DNA of 64,000 nt from Altericroceibacterium indicum (GCF_009828105.1 NZ_WTYQ01000001.1:372001-436000); one strand, 5' to 3'; shown: positions 24,810-34,860, counted from the first letter of the stretch. Translations and numbers: made by a program. Notes: generated from the sequence alone by a model not told the origin.

Positions 24810-26848
24810 CTCTTCGCTCCAAAAACGACAATTTGAGGATTCCTGATTGTGAAAGCACGCGCTGAGCTTTGCAGCGGCATGGCAAAACTTAGCACTCGCA
24901 TTCGAACGCGAATTTGTTGCACACCAGAAACGGTTTCACCTGCGAGCAAAGGTATCTTGCACAGCGTATTGCCATCTGTAGAAAGAACCCCGCCTCGCGT
25001 TGTGGCCGCCTGCACAAAGCCGCTCCCTGTATCAATATCGAGGAACATCTGGCCCCCGATGTCGATCTGTGTGCCGCCATCCATTTCAGCAAAAATCAGA
25101 ATGTAGGCACTGCCATAGGTGGCATCGCCTATCGTGATTAAGCTGGTTTCCATAATTGTGGTGGTTGCACCAGCAGCCACATAAGTATCACTGCCCGCCG
25201 TAGTGCTGGGAGCACTAATCGCGCCGCCGACCACTGATGACGTGTCAACTTTCCCGTCTTCAACATCACCATTGTTTTTCAGCCCGTCATAGACGCGCTT
25301 ATCGATGTTGATCGAATAGGGTGTTTGCCAAACATATTGCGTGGCCCCGGCCTGCTTTAAGCCATAGCACGCCCATACCGGCGTACTGCCAGCAGGTAGA
25401 TCGCCAACATCATCATACCATCCCGAAGGTATACCGCTGCTATCAGCAGGCCGGGAGGGCTGCGACGAAGATTTGCGATAGATGACATTGCTTGTATCAC
25501 CTGTGACGACACCGCCAATTTGTTCCCAATATGTCGCGTCCGGCGGCTCATTGCCCGTACTTGGTGTTTCCGCAATATACAGGAACCGGCGACCATCAGG
25601 CAGGGTGACAATCTCACCTTCCCTATATTGAGTGGTCGGGTTGAAGTCGCCTCTGTCAACGATAGGGCTATTGAAGGCTATTTCATCCGAACTCTGGACA
25701 CGCCAACAGCGGGCGGCTCCCATGATAATCTTCCAATACGGTGCGCTCACCGTCATTTCATCGGGCCTGCCAATGACTTGAGGTAAGCTCCTGCCCTGCG
25801 CATCAAGCGTAATGCTCGGGTCGCCATCCATCGTAATCACGCGGGCAAACAATTGGCCGGTTAAGGATATCCCGGCCTGCACATTGCAGGGCAGGGCAAG
25901 GCGGCGCACCAGATCAACGAAACTGGTTTGTTCGTTCAATGCCAGATTGATGGGGTAGGGTGCAGCAGTGTTGATCCCGCTGAGTGCGCTACTCTCGATC
26001 CGGTCGCGGGGAACTCCGGCAATATCGGCAATTGCAGCGATAGCATCACCGGTCAATCGGGGCGTTACGCCATCAACCGCATGGCCTTTCACGTCCCCGG
26101 TTATAAGCCCGGCCGCAGGAGCCCCCAGCCGCACAAGCCCTTCCGCAAGACACGTGGCAAACTGGCCCTTGGGCACATCAGCATTCACCAGTGAAATGTA
26201 ATCAGGATAGTCAGCCACCGCAGAACCGAAGCTTGAACCTCGCTCGAAAAGCTCGCTGACCTCTTCAATCGCTCCATAGCCGTGGAATTGATAAACATAG
26301 TCCGTCGAATTGATCAGCACCGGCACCACATTGCGCACATGGCCTATAATGAGCGGCTTAAGTTGCCCTTTTAGATCCGCGCCACCTTCCGCCTCTGATG
26401 TGCCCGCATAAGTCTTATTCAGAACATCAGCGTCAAACGGCTCACTATCCGCCTCACAGGCGAAGGTGATCACATCACCTTCGCGGCTATACGTCTTCAC
26501 TCGGCCTATGAAATGCGCGCCCCATGGCCATGCCTGGGACAGCCTGCCAGCGAATATTTCCACTTTCGCACCCGCCCAGCGATAGCGATCTGCTACTGTG
26601 TAGACCTTGCGCAACTGGTTCATATTCAGTGGCAGGCTGGCGCCACTCACCTGCACAGCATTGGAAAAATCGCCATCGAACAGCTTTATGGCCGTGCTTG
26701 GCCCTTTCGTGAGTGCAGGAACCCATTGAGCCCCGCCAAGGCCCGTACAGCGGCGATCATTAGCCTGTGCGGCATGGATCAGCACGCGGGCGCCAGTCAC
26801 CGGGTCCAGAGGCGTAATCCGGACAAGCGTCAAAATTGGTTCCTGCAT
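24806..26848 (-). CDS. Tail tip / hub protein (680 aa)
   Basis: Large protein directly downstream of the tape measure gene, the usual place of the tail tip hub or host-specificity module. The N-terminal 250 residues (for instance ILTLVRITPLDPVTGARVLI) look like a beta-rich hub; a central segment PTTQYREGEIVTLPDGRRFL resembles carbohydrate-binding modules of tail proteins; the C-terminus is predicted beta-sandwich. It starts with the base that ends the tape measure gene. The detailed role is inferred from position. Confidence 0.65.
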   Translation of the reverse strand: MQEPILTLVRITPLDPVTGARVLIHAAQANDRRCTGLGGAQWVPALTKGPSTAIKLFDGDFSNAVQVSGASLPLNMNQLRKVYTVADRYRWAGAKVEIFAGRLSQAWPWGAHFIGRVKTYSREGDVITFACEADSEPFDADVLNKTYAGTSEAEGGADLKGQLKPLIIGHVRNVVPVLINSTDYVYQFHGYGAIEEVSELFERGSSFGSAVADYPDYISLVNADVPKGQFATCLAEGLVRLGAPAAGLITGDVKGHAVDGVTPRLTGDAIAAIADIAGVPRDRIESSALSGINTAAPYPINLALNEQTSFVDLVRRLALPCNVQAGISLTGQLFARVITMDGDPSITLDAQGRSLPQVIGRPDEMTVSAPYWKIIMGAARCWRVQSSDEIAFNSPIVDRGDFNPTTQYREGEIVTLPDGRRFLYIAETPSTGNEPPDATYWEQIGGVVTGDTSNVIYRKSSSQPSRPADSSGIPSGWYDDVGDLPAGSTPVWACYGLKQAGATQYVWQTPYSINIDKRVYDGLKNNGDVEDGKVDTSSVVGGAISAPSTTAGSDTYVAAGATTTIMETSLITIGDATYGSAYILIFAEMDGGTQIDIGGQMFLDIDTGSGFVQAATTRGGVLSTDGNTLCKIPLLAGETVSGVQQIRVRMRVLSFAMPLQSSARAFTIRNPQIVVFGAKR

Positions 26849-29800
26849 CAGAAATTGCTCACCTGGGCAGCGGTGTAGACCTGCCGGCTATTGCCCGATT
26901 TCAAAAGGCTGATCATCGTGCCCATGTTCGTGTTCAGGGCATCCAACTTGCTGTTGCTATCAGCAATCGCATCCACAACCGCCTGATTGTCGTTCACCGC
27001 AATGAAGTCTGACGATGTTGGATCATCTTGATTGGCAATAGAACTTGAGATTTGGCTTTGGGTCGCGCTCAATGCCGATTTTGTCAGGCTCGTGACTTCA
27101 TTCAACGTATCGAAATAGCCTTGCTGAGAGCCATAAAGCTCACGCTCAATGCTGAGCAGTGTTTGGGCTGCCTCTGAAAAATCATCATAGGCGGTAGTGT
27201 CGCCAGCTCGTACCCTTGCGGCTAGCGCGTCATATTCAGCCCTCGCCAACTGCTCTCGCTCGCGCAATGGCAGAGCGCTATTGCCCACAGTCAGCGTGTC
27301 ATAGAGGCTTTGCAGCGACCCCGTGATTTGGTCTGTAGCCTGCTGAATGGCATCGCTACGCTCGATCTGGTAGAGCTTTTCAAGGTCTGCCCACTCTGAT
27401 GCGCTGGCATTCGCTTCCTCGAATATACTGCGCAGCTCGTCAAATTCATCGTTTACGCTGGCTATTGCTGCACCCACAGGATCTTCATATTGCCGCAGGC
27501 GATCAAATACGTCTTCAAACTGGCGCGCTTTCTCAACCGCATCATCCAGATTGTCGGTAGCCTTCAGCAAATTCAGCGTGCTTTGCCTCAGTCCGGTCAG
27601 GCCGCCATCCTCGATGGCATTCTTGATCGCAAAGGCAATCGCCTCTTCCTGCGTGTCAAAGTCGTAAAGCCCATATTTGGCTTCATTTTCCGCAGCGCTG
27701 CCGGAATATCCGCCAACCTTGTCGCTGCCTGTGGTGTTGACGCGGAAGCGGTCTTTATAAGTGCCGATGGTGACGCTGAAATTACCGACTTCGCCGCCTA
27801 GCTCATCGATGACGTTCTGCAAGCCTTCAAGCACACTGGTTCCAAGTGTGCTCGCGCCTTCACGCCTGCCGCTGTTGCTACCGGAAAGGCTGACTGAATC
27901 GCTGCCGGTCAAAACAGCAGAGCCATATTTGCTGCTGCCAAAGATGCTGCTGATCAACCCGCCTGCGATGGACCCGATAATGTCACCCCCAGGGATCGGG
28001 ATAAAGGAACCAATTGCGCCGCCAATCTGCGCCCCTGTACCGCTCATCTTGATACCGAGGGCGTTGGAAAGGCCGGAAATGAGGCTCCCGGTCTGTGTTC
28101 CGGAGAGTGCTTTGCTGAAGGTTTTTGAAAGCGCTTCAGACATCTCGGTGCCAATCGTTTCGGCACCGAAATCTTCGACTAAACCGCCAAGCCCGCCAAG
28201 CACAGCACCAGGCACACCGCCTGTGACATATCCGCGCGCCGCACCAGACAAAGTGCCCTGAAGCAGCGAGAAGAATTTAACCCCGAAAAGATCATTCAAG
28301 TGGGTAATGACAGGATCGGTAAGACCTTTGGCCAACAGCCTTGCGTATTCGTCTGGCGTCAGGTTCAAGGCGGTGCCGCGCATCGCTTCCTTGTTCGCTT
28401 GAACGACGATATCGCCATAGGCAGAATAATCGGTGTTATCGTTTGCCGCATCCGTCACGGCCATATAACCGGTGCCGAATGCGTCATTGAATGTGTTGCT
28501 CGCGGACGTGGAAGGAACACTTCCGGCATAAGCAGCACCAAGGCGATTCATACCCTTGCTTGCCATGTCTGCGAAGTCACCAAAGACATTCCCGGCACGC
28601 TTGGCCTCATTGCCAAGAAAATCGATATTATCGCTAACCCCGGCGCGGCCTTTTACGAGATCATCCATCTGGCGCAGCGCATCGCCAAAGATGGATTCCA
28701 CCGTGATGCGCGCTTGCAGATCCTTAAAAACCTGCTTGAAATTGGCGCTCTTGCCAGAAAACAAGTTTTCCAGCTCACTGCGCACCTGCCGGGTGGCCCC
28801 AAGGTAATCGTTAATTTGATCACCGATGATGCGTTGCGCTTCAACCTGATCATATTGATACCTTACGATATCAAGAATATCCTGCTTTTCCTGAGCACGC
28901 AGCGGACCAAATTGCCGTTCGATATTCCAGATCGTTTGAAGAGTCTGCGCTTCAGCCTCACGCCCTGAAAGTGTCAAACTTTGTAGCCTGATATTCCGCT
29001 CAGTTTCTTCATTGAAATCAGCCATGTAACGTTCAAGGCCAAGTGTCGGGATAATAGCCTTAAGCTCTTCCGCTTCTTCGATCATATCCTTGAACCCGGC
29101 AGGTTTACGCCTCGCCAGATCAGAAATGATATCGTCAAGTTCGCGTGTCGCGCGGTTGGCTTTGGCTACTTCGGGCGGGATATCGATAAACCGATCACGG
29201 ATATTGGCGATCTTTTTTGCTGCATCTTCGCCAAACTCTGCAAGGCGCTCATATTCCTTGGTTCTGTCTTTCTCTTTTTTCTTTAGGGCGTCGAGGGATG
29301 CAGCCTCTTGTTTATTTAGCTCCGTTAAGCGCTTTGTCAGATCTTCACCGATCAAACTATCCATTGCGCGCTGACGCAACACTTCGAACCCTGTTTTTAT
29401 TCTGGCAGAAGCGTCAGAGTTAATGCGCGCTATTTCAACCGAAATTTCTTTCGAGGCATTTATTGCCGCATCGCCAAGACTCTCAATTTGCGCCTGCTGC
29501 CGCGCAAGCTCACCTTCATTTATGCTCGCCAGAGCCGATAAGCCGCCACGCGCACCTGTCCCGCCCGCATTGTCGCCGGTAGACCGCGCTGCTTGCTCAA
29601 GGTTATCTTCAATCCGTGCCTTGATTATTTCACGGATTGAAACAGCTTCACGGTAATTTTCTGCGATTTGCCTGGCTTGGGCTTCCAGAGACAAGAGCGT
29701 AACTTCACGAGACTTTTCTTGCTCCCGGTTATATTCGCGCAGCGCCTTTGTAACCTCTTCATACGATGAAGTCTGATCGTTCAAGACTTCTGTCAGATTG

Positions 29801-31125
29801 CGTTGCGCGCGCGCTGACTTGTCCGCCTCATCGCCTGAAGCAATCAGATCATAGATAAAAGGCCCCAATACTGCTGTGGCAGCAAATATAGCTGCACCCC
29901 AAGGGCCTGAAAGGAAGGTGGCAAACTGCCCTATGCGCGATTTGGTTTTATCAGCGCTATCAGCAAGCCCAGATAATGCAAAAGCTGCCTGAGGTGCCTG
30001 TTGAGCAAAGATCAGGAATGCGTTTGTGCCAAGCTGCGCCTGCACCGTGACATCCTGCATTTGCTGGCCAAGCTGAATAAAGGCGGTGCGCTCGGCACGA
30101 ATGGAATTGATTACATTACCGCGAGCTGTAGTCCCCTTCAGCATCACTGCATTAGAAGCAGTGGTTGCCTGATTAGCAGCAGTAGCGGCCTGAGCGGACT
30201 CCCGCAGACTATTCCGAGCCAATTGCTGAGCTTGAGCATATTCCCGCGCAGAAATCGCACCGGCATTCATAAGGTCATCAGCGCGTGACATCTCATTGTC
30301 AAAACGCTGCTGCGCCAAATACATGGGATCGAGCTGAGCACGCAAAGCGGCTGCAGAATTTGCCAACGCTTCCTCGGCCTGCCTCGCCTTCTCTTGTGCG
30401 ACAAACATCTCCTCAAAAGCGCGAGCGCTTTCACGAGCTGATTTTGTTTGGGCATCAATGCCAAGTGCAGTGTTAAAAAAGTTTTGGGCCGCTGCTGAAC
30501 TGCGCGCATCCTGAGCCTGAAAAAGCAGATCGAAAGCTTGAGCGCTTTCACGAGCCGATTTTATATTACGTTCAAGGCCGGCACCGGTTTCACGCTGAAT
30601 AGCAGCAAGCATAGCAGAGCCATTGGCACTTGCCGCTTCAGCCTGCGCCAAGCGAAGATATTCCCCCTGCAGCGAACTGACTGCCGAACGGGTCTGATTA
30701 AGCGCAGCCTGCACTTGAGCAGCCGCTGCTACGTGGGAACGCGCACTCGCCGCAGCCCGCTCTTCTTCTTTGGCCAAAGCTTGAGTGGCCGCTACAGCAT
30801 TTCGGGCTTCGCGGCTATAATCACCTTCAGTACGCGCGGCTAATTCCGTCGCCTGGGCGACCTCTCTCGCCGCCACGGCACGCGCTTCCTGCGCTGCTGC
30901 TGCGGCACGCAATTGATCAACGCCAAGGTCGAGCGACCCAAAATTGTTCCGCTTGACTGATAGCGCCGCATCCACCTGACGGCGAGCTTCCGCACTGAAG
31001 CTTTCAAACTGGCGTTCGCCCGCATCGAGCGTGCTGCTCAGTTCAGACAGAAATGCACTGCGCGCACTGCCATTCGGCTCGTGCTCAAGGCGGATATAGG
31101 ACGGGAAAATCGTCTGTGCCGTCAT
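26848..31125 (-). CDS. Tape measure protein (1425 aa)
   Basis: Longest gene of the window; it sets tail length and is ejected with the DNA. The first ~330 residues are Ala/Glu/Arg-rich coiled coil (AAAAAQEARAVAAREVAQA), followed by hydrophobic stretches (FAQQAPQAAFALSGL; GPWGAAIFAATAVLGPFIYDL) and, at about 965-1090, a long Gly-rich apolar region (IPIPGGDIIGSIAGGLISSIF). The family allows length to be estimated: at about 1.5 angstrom per residue the tail would be near 210 nm. It follows the DUF6441-like gene by 2 bases. Confidence 0.9.
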   Translation of the reverse strand: MTAQTIFPSYIRLEHEPNGSARSAFLSELSSTLDAGERQFESFSAEARRQVDAALSVKRNNFGSLDLGVDQLRAAAAAQEARAVAAREVAQATELAARTEGDYSREARNAVAATQALAKEEERAAASARSHVAAAAQVQAALNQTRSAVSSLQGEYLRLAQAEAASANGSAMLAAIQRETGAGLERNIKSARESAQAFDLLFQAQDARSSAAAQNFFNTALGIDAQTKSARESARAFEEMFVAQEKARQAEEALANSAAALRAQLDPMYLAQQRFDNEMSRADDLMNAGAISAREYAQAQQLARNSLRESAQAATAANQATTASNAVMLKGTTARGNVINSIRAERTAFIQLGQQMQDVTVQAQLGTNAFLIFAQQAPQAAFALSGLADSADKTKSRIGQFATFLSGPWGAAIFAATAVLGPFIYDLIASGDEADKSARAQRNLTEVLNDQTSSYEEVTKALREYNREQEKSREVTLLSLEAQARQIAENYREAVSIREIIKARIEDNLEQAARSTGDNAGGTGARGGLSALASINEGELARQQAQIESLGDAAINASKEISVEIARINSDASARIKTGFEVLRQRAMDSLIGEDLTKRLTELNKQEAASLDALKKKEKDRTKEYERLAEFGEDAAKKIANIRDRFIDIPPEVAKANRATRELDDIISDLARRKPAGFKDMIEEAEELKAIIPTLGLERYMADFNEETERNIRLQSLTLSGREAEAQTLQTIWNIERQFGPLRAQEKQDILDIVRYQYDQVEAQRIIGDQINDYLGATRQVRSELENLFSGKSANFKQVFKDLQARITVESIFGDALRQMDDLVKGRAGVSDNIDFLGNEAKRAGNVFGDFADMASKGMNRLGAAYAGSVPSTSASNTFNDAFGTGYMAVTDAANDNTDYSAYGDIVVQANKEAMRGTALNLTPDEYARLLAKGLTDPVITHLNDLFGVKFFSLLQGTLSGAARGYVTGGVPGAVLGGLGGLVEDFGAETIGTEMSEALSKTFSKALSGTQTGSLISGLSNALGIKMSGTGAQIGGAIGSFIPIPGGDIIGSIAGGLISSIFGSSKYGSAVLTGSDSVSLSGSNSGRREGASTLGTSVLEGLQNVIDELGGEVGNFSVTIGTYKDRFRVNTTGSDKVGGYSGSAAENEAKYGLYDFDTQEEAIAFAIKNAIEDGGLTGLRQSTLNLLKATDNLDDAVEKARQFEDVFDRLRQYEDPVGAAIASVNDEFDELRSIFEEANASASEWADLEKLYQIERSDAIQQATDQITGSLQSLYDTLTVGNSALPLREREQLARAEYDALAARVRAGDTTAYDDFSEAAQTLLSIERELYGSQQGYFDTLNEVTSLTKSALSATQSQISSSIANQDDPTSSDFIAVNDNQAVVDAIADSNSKLDALNTNMGTMISLLKSGNSRQVYTAAQVSNF

Positions 31126-31127
31126 GT

Positions 31128-31853
31128 TTAACGCCTCCCGGCGCCAAGGCGCGCAAGCTCATTGTGAAAATTTGCCGGGAGCTGCTGCAACACGGCGCGG
31201 ATAATCGCTTCTGGGTCCACACGCGCCGCACGAGATGTGCGAGGGATGCCAACAAAAGCCACCAAATTCTGGCGAAGGCGCTGCCCTTTGCGGGGCTGGC
31301 CGTTCTTCTTAAGACTGCGGGCGCTGCGGCGTTTACCAACTTCACTCACACCAGCTTGCGGCACGACAAGCAGCGGATTGCCGTTGACGGATCGAATTAA
31401 AACCAGCGGACCGATCTTCTGTTCAAATCCGTTCTTGCGATATAACTCTGGCGTCATACGCTCGCGCCCGGTTACGCGCGGCAATTGGTCGGTGGCGATC
31501 CACAACCAGCGCCCTCGCTTCGGCCTGATGTCGGCACCTTCAGTGTATGCAGAGATAGCACCCACGGTGCGCTCCGAGCGTGTGCGTAAATAGAGCGCGC
31601 CAGATGCTGAAAAGCCCGCGCCCCGCCGATAGACGCCACGGCCTTCTTTCAGGTCAGACGTGGAGCCTATGGCATTGCCTAACCGGCCAAGGCCAGCGCC
31701 GCGCATCCGTCCACGTATTTCGCGCACGGCTCTGCTCGCTGCCCGGTCAGTCACGATCAGAGCAGCCTTTTCCTGCATCTGCTCGGCATGGCGGTAATAA
31801 ATATCAAACGCTGGACGCGGATCGCGGCTGTCTAATCTAGCTCTCATCGCCAT
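31128..31853 (-). CDS. Tail protein, DUF6441-like (241 aa)
   Basis: A basic protein with RAVREIRGRMRGAGLGRLGNAI near the N-terminus and a conserved-looking segment GRWLWIATDQLPRV; I assign it tentatively to DUF6441-like phage proteins, related in size to tail completion proteins. It starts at 31853, inside the end of the frameshifted tail chaperone, whose stop is at 31837, and is adjacent to the tape measure gene. Confidence 0.6.
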   Translation of the reverse strand: MAMRARLDSRDPRPAFDIYYRHAEQMQEKAALIVTDRAASRAVREIRGRMRGAGLGRLGNAIGSTSDLKEGRGVYRRGAGFSASGALYLRTRSERTVGAISAYTEGADIRPKRGRWLWIATDQLPRVTGRERMTPELYRKNGFEQKIGPLVLIRSVNGNPLLVVPQAGVSEVGKRRSARSLKKNGQPRKGQRLRQNLVAFVGIPRTSRAARVDPEAIIRAVLQQLPANFHNELARLGAGRR

Positions 31854-32795
31854 CTCTCAGCTTGTGCCGTGTATCGCCAATGATGGCGAAGGCATCGAGC
31901 AGCAGCAAAGGCTGATCGAGCACAGCGCCACCATCAGGATAGACACGCCCAGCCATACCCCGATCACATTGATCGTAGATCCGCAGGAGCGCCCAAACGT
32001 CATCACTTACGAGTCCTTTTGGGTTTTCTTCGAACGAGCCCGCACCGGGGATTTCCCACTTTTCGTGTCCCCATCCTTCGCCGTCGAAAAGTCCGGGGTT
32101 ATGTCGGACCGCGACGGCGATGCGGAGTTTTTTGCCGTACTCTCGTCAAGCATCCATTGACGGGCGCATTCGGCCAGAACTTCACCCAGCGATGTGCCGG
32201 GTTTAATGCCCTGTTTAAAATCAATGCGGGTCAACTCTTCCTGAATTGTATCGACGCAATCAAGCGTCAGAAAGCCACGGTCAATGTCAGGCGTTGCCTT
32301 CATGTTGCCCCAGCTCTTCAAGGTGACAGCCATCTGCGAAAGGGCAGATATTTCCCCATGCTCCAGATTATCAGCCCGCATTCTGGAAAGTGGTGGCCAG
32401 TTTTGGGAAACGTCCCGCTCAAGCTTATGGACTGCGGCCTCGATGTCAGAGTCATAAGACCATTCAACATCATCGTCCGACATGGCTTGTGTGGTGAAAT
32501 CGTCCAACGCCTGCCAATAAGTACGCAGCCTTTCTTCTGCGGCATCAACTTCGTCAGGGCTCCATTGTGCTTTCAGGCCGTTGACCAATTCGTTGCGGAT
32601 CGCATCCTGCGTGTGAAAGATGCAGCCAGCCTCCGTAACCAAGCGGCGGCGGAATCGCTTTTCCCGGCTTGTGATGGTGCGAAGAATAAAGTGGGGCGCA
32701 TTTTCGCCCATCTTATCGCGGAGTTTGGAAGGAGTGAAGGCAAGCGTTTCGCTTGCCTCCAAGGGAATATCCTGGGGCATGTCAGGGTCTTTCAT
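31837..32795 (-). CDS. G-T tail assembly chaperone made by -1 frameshifting (319 aa)
   Basis: Ribosomes slipping -1 on A AAA AAC at 32133-32127 leave the 262-codon frame after codon 223 and read 96 more codons to the TAG at 31839-31837. The added domain begins LRIAVAVRHNPGLFDGEGWG and ends IIGDTRHKLRDGDES; it is open across about 290 bases, reads as ordinary protein, and fills what would otherwise be a 150-base gap before the next gene. Lambda-like and most long-tailed phages make such a G/GT pair just before the tape measure gene, exactly this position. GT recruits tail tube protein to the tape measure. Confidence 0.8.
32007..32795 (-). CDS. Tail assembly chaperone G-like (262 aa)
   Basis: Zero-frame product ending KSKKTQKDS-like basic tail (…ARSKKTQKDS). 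Starts at ATG 32795 (MKDPDMPQDIPLEASETLAF). Helical and charged, located between the tail tube gene and the tape measure gene, where lambda has gpG. The codons after the slip site encode a low-complexity Ser/Lys/Asp tail, typical of the short form. Residues 40-60 (ILRTITSREKRFRRRLVTEA) resemble no enzyme. Assignment rests mainly on position plus the slippery site. Confidence 0.75.
   Translation of the reverse strand: MKDPDMPQDIPLEASETLAFTPSKLRDKMGENAPHFILRTITSREKRFRRRLVTEAGCIFHTQDAIRNELVNGLKAQWSPDEVDAAEERLRTYWQALDDFTTQAMSDDDVEWSYDSDIEAAVHKLERDVSQNWPPLSRMRADNLEHGEISALSQMAVTLKSWGNMKATPDIDRGFLTLDCVDTIQEELTRIDFKQGIKPGTSLGEVLAECARQWMLDESTAKNSASPSRSDITPDFSTAKDGDTKSGKSPVRARSKKTQKDS
32127..32133 (-). 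promoter_or_regulatory. -1 ribosomal frameshift site A AAA AAC
   Basis: The minus strand reads GCA AAA AAC TCC in the zero frame, a canonical X XXY YYZ heptamer with codons 222-223 in the correct phase. Downstream GC-rich sequence (CCGCATCGCCGTCGCGGTCCG) could provide a stimulatory stem. Confidence 0.82.
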
Positions 32796-32814
32796 TTATG
32801 GGTGAGAATTGGCG

Positions 32815-34014
32815 TCAGGCAACGACGCCGGGGAAGACAATCGCAATTCCGCGATCAATAGCATCAACCAGCAAGTCCCCGCTTTCATTGATCAGACCGC
32901 CACCAAGATCAGGGCTAGCGTAGTTGAACCGGACATCTGGTGCAGCAAACTGGACCATCGCGCCGGGGCCGGAGCCGTACTGCCCCCAAAGTGGGTGACG
33001 TTGCTGCGCATCGGCAAGAGCCATGCTGTCAAACACCGCCTTTGTGTAGCTCTGCCGCGTCATCGAAATAGAAGCTGTACTGGCCGTTACTTCCGGTGCA
33101 TCGCTGCCGTCTTGTTGATTGGGATTCGGCGGGTTTTCGCTCTGAAGCCCAAGATCAATTGTAAGATCAGAACCGCCCACACGCTTGTTATCAAGCCACA
33201 GATCGCCATCGCGGAAAAGCGGAATAGCGCCAAGTGCGGGAATGACAGGCGTTGCCTCATCGGCATAGTCGTCCAGAATCCCTTCGTACGTCACCTGCAA
33301 TTCAGGGAATCGAGCTTGTTCGCGGGTGCTGGTCGGGAACGTAATCTGTGCCGAAGTAGGGCGGCAATCACGCAGATCATAACGAACGCCATCAAGCCAG
33401 AACTTCATTGAGAGAATAATCGGATCATCTGAAGTTACTGACCGCATATAGCCGATGAATGGCGGGATTTGATAGTTTGCAGCAGGCGCAGACGAAAGCA
33501 CCTCCATCAATTGAGCTGTCTTGTCGGCCGCATAGCTCCGGATCATGGTCAGTTGGTTTTTGAAACCGGTATCATTATCCGACAGGATGAGCGGCCACGC
33601 CTTGTAAAGCCCTGCGGTTGCTGCGGCTGATGCGCCAAGGACAGCATTGTTTGTGTCGCTTCCGCTCCCCAAAGCCTCCGGTGAAACCGGAATAGCAGAG
33701 GTATTGCGTACCTCTGTCATCTTCATGGATTGGAATAGACGCCCGAGTAAGAAATCATTCTCATCGGGTATCGCGGTGCCACCGGGAGGGCGGATTTTCA
33801 CATTGAACGCAAAGCTCAATCGCTTTCCGGCCACCACATCAGCGTTGTTTACAATCGATCCGGTGTATTCATCGTTACTGATCGTCACGCCATTAATTTG
33901 TGGACGTAGCTGAGAAACGGGCAACAGATCAGCGTCGCTGATGCCGCTTTCGAAGGTGCCGACAACGCTCTGAATGGCAAGCGCAACGGCAGAATTATTA
34001 GTCTTACGGGCCAT
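32815..34014 (-). CDS. Major tail tube protein (399 aa)
   Basis: A beta-rich protein (MARKTNNSAVALAIQSVVGT) upstream of the chaperone pair, the position of lambda gpV. Features include ELQVTYEGILDDYAD and a C-terminal domain from about residue 300 that could be an Ig-like or decoration domain (PEVTASTASISMTRQSYTKA). It would polymerise to form the tail tube. Length is larger than lambda V (246), consistent with added domains. Confidence 0.7.
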   Translation of the reverse strand: MARKTNNSAVALAIQSVVGTFESGISDADLLPVSQLRPQINGVTISNDEYTGSIVNNADVVAGKRLSFAFNVKIRPPGGTAIPDENDFLLGRLFQSMKMTEVRNTSAIPVSPEALGSGSDTNNAVLGASAAATAGLYKAWPLILSDNDTGFKNQLTMIRSYAADKTAQLMEVLSSAPAANYQIPPFIGYMRSVTSDDPIILSMKFWLDGVRYDLRDCRPTSAQITFPTSTREQARFPELQVTYEGILDDYADEATPVIPALGAIPLFRDGDLWLDNKRVGGSDLTIDLGLQSENPPNPNQQDGSDAPEVTASTASISMTRQSYTKAVFDSMALADAQQRHPLWGQYGSGPGAMVQFAAPDVRFNYASPDLGGGLINESGDLLVDAIDRGIAIVFPGVVA

Positions 34015-34034
34015 TTCGGGTCCTTTCTTTAAGC

Positions 34035-34364
34035 TTAGGAATCGCTATCGGCGCCAGCAGCCTCGACCAGCTCTTCAAGACGGGCTGTGGCACTGTCTTC
34101 GCCATGCAATTTTTCGGAGAGGTCATTAGGGCCGGTGATCAGAAACCAGCCATTGCCGCGATCCGTCAGCGTGAAGTCATCCACCTCGGCAACCACAACA
34201 TTGACGCCTTCCTGCGCATCATCGCTCAGTGTGATGGAAACGGCCTTGCGCGTCGTTGCACTGGCAACAGCTTCTGTCAGGTTCTCGCCTTTGCAGGCCG
34301 CTTCGTGCAGCGCACGCGCGTCAACGCTTCCGCTCCCAAGGGGCGGGCAAATATTCTCAGCCAT
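34035..34364 (-). CDS. Hypothetical tail-region protein (109 aa)
   Basis: Acidic protein (MAENICPPLGSGSVDARALH) with a central beta segment VAEVDDFTLTDRGNGWFLITG. It lies between the terminator-like tail gene and the tube gene. Not recognised; a tail accessory role is inferred from location only. Confidence 0.55.
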   Translation of the reverse strand: MAENICPPLGSGSVDARALHEAACKGENLTEAVASATTRKAVSITLSDDAQEGVNVVVAEVDDFTLTDRGNGWFLITGPNDLSEKLHGEDSATARLEELVEAAGADSDS

Positions 34365-34392
34365 GTGGTTTATCCTCTAAATAAGGAGAGTG

Positions 34393-34860
34393 TCAGAACT
34401 TCAGGCCGCCATGGCCCAGAATGGTGAAATGGTCGGTGCGGCTCGTGAAGAACTGCGCCTGCCATTGAAGGGAGATGGAGCCGGCATCCGCTTTCAGAAT
34501 TGGAGCCTGGTCAATTTCTTCCAATGTTTGCAGCATCCCGCCCAAAGTGCGGTCGGCGGCTAGGGCAGCTACCACATGGGCCAATGCAGTACGTCCAGCG
34601 CGCATAAGATCAGGAGTGATTTCGTCATCCTGATTGCGCGTGATGACTTCTGTTTCGATGGCCATTTCATGCATGGTTTGCGAATTGGGTTCAGGCCCGT
34701 TGAAGAAACGATAATCGACGGCGGCGACCACAATCACCCGATCTCCATCAATCGGAACATCACCAACCGACAATTGCACTGTATAATCGTTCAGATCAGC
34801 ATAAGCGGCCAACGTGGCCACCAAACGATCTTCGACCTTGGAGCTTGCAGCGTCAGCCAT
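34393..34860 (-). CDS. Minor tail / tail terminator candidate (155 aa)
   Basis: N-terminal helix (VEDRLVATLAAYADL) then a beta-rich core (DRVIVVAAVDYRFFNG; SISLQWQAQFFTS) and an alpha segment RTALAHVVAALAADRTLGG. The size, fold impression and position, just after the head-tail joining gene, fit a lambda gpU-type tail terminator, but similarity is not visible by eye. It overlaps the upstream gene by 8 bases. Confidence 0.5.
   Translation of the reverse strand: MADAASSKVEDRLVATLAAYADLNDYTVQLSVGDVPIDGDRVIVVAAVDYRFFNGPEPNSQTMHEMAIETEVITRNQDDEITPDLMRAGRTALAHVVAALAADRTLGGMLQTLEEIDQAPILKADAGSISLQWQAQFFTSRTDHFTILGHGGLKF

Noticed and set aside
32014-32026. AAAACCCAAAAGG as alternative frameshift site near the end of the G gene
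   Set aside because: The zero frame reads ACC CAA AAG, so no X XXY YYZ heptamer is in phase, and the -1 frame is already open back to the canonical A AAA AAC.
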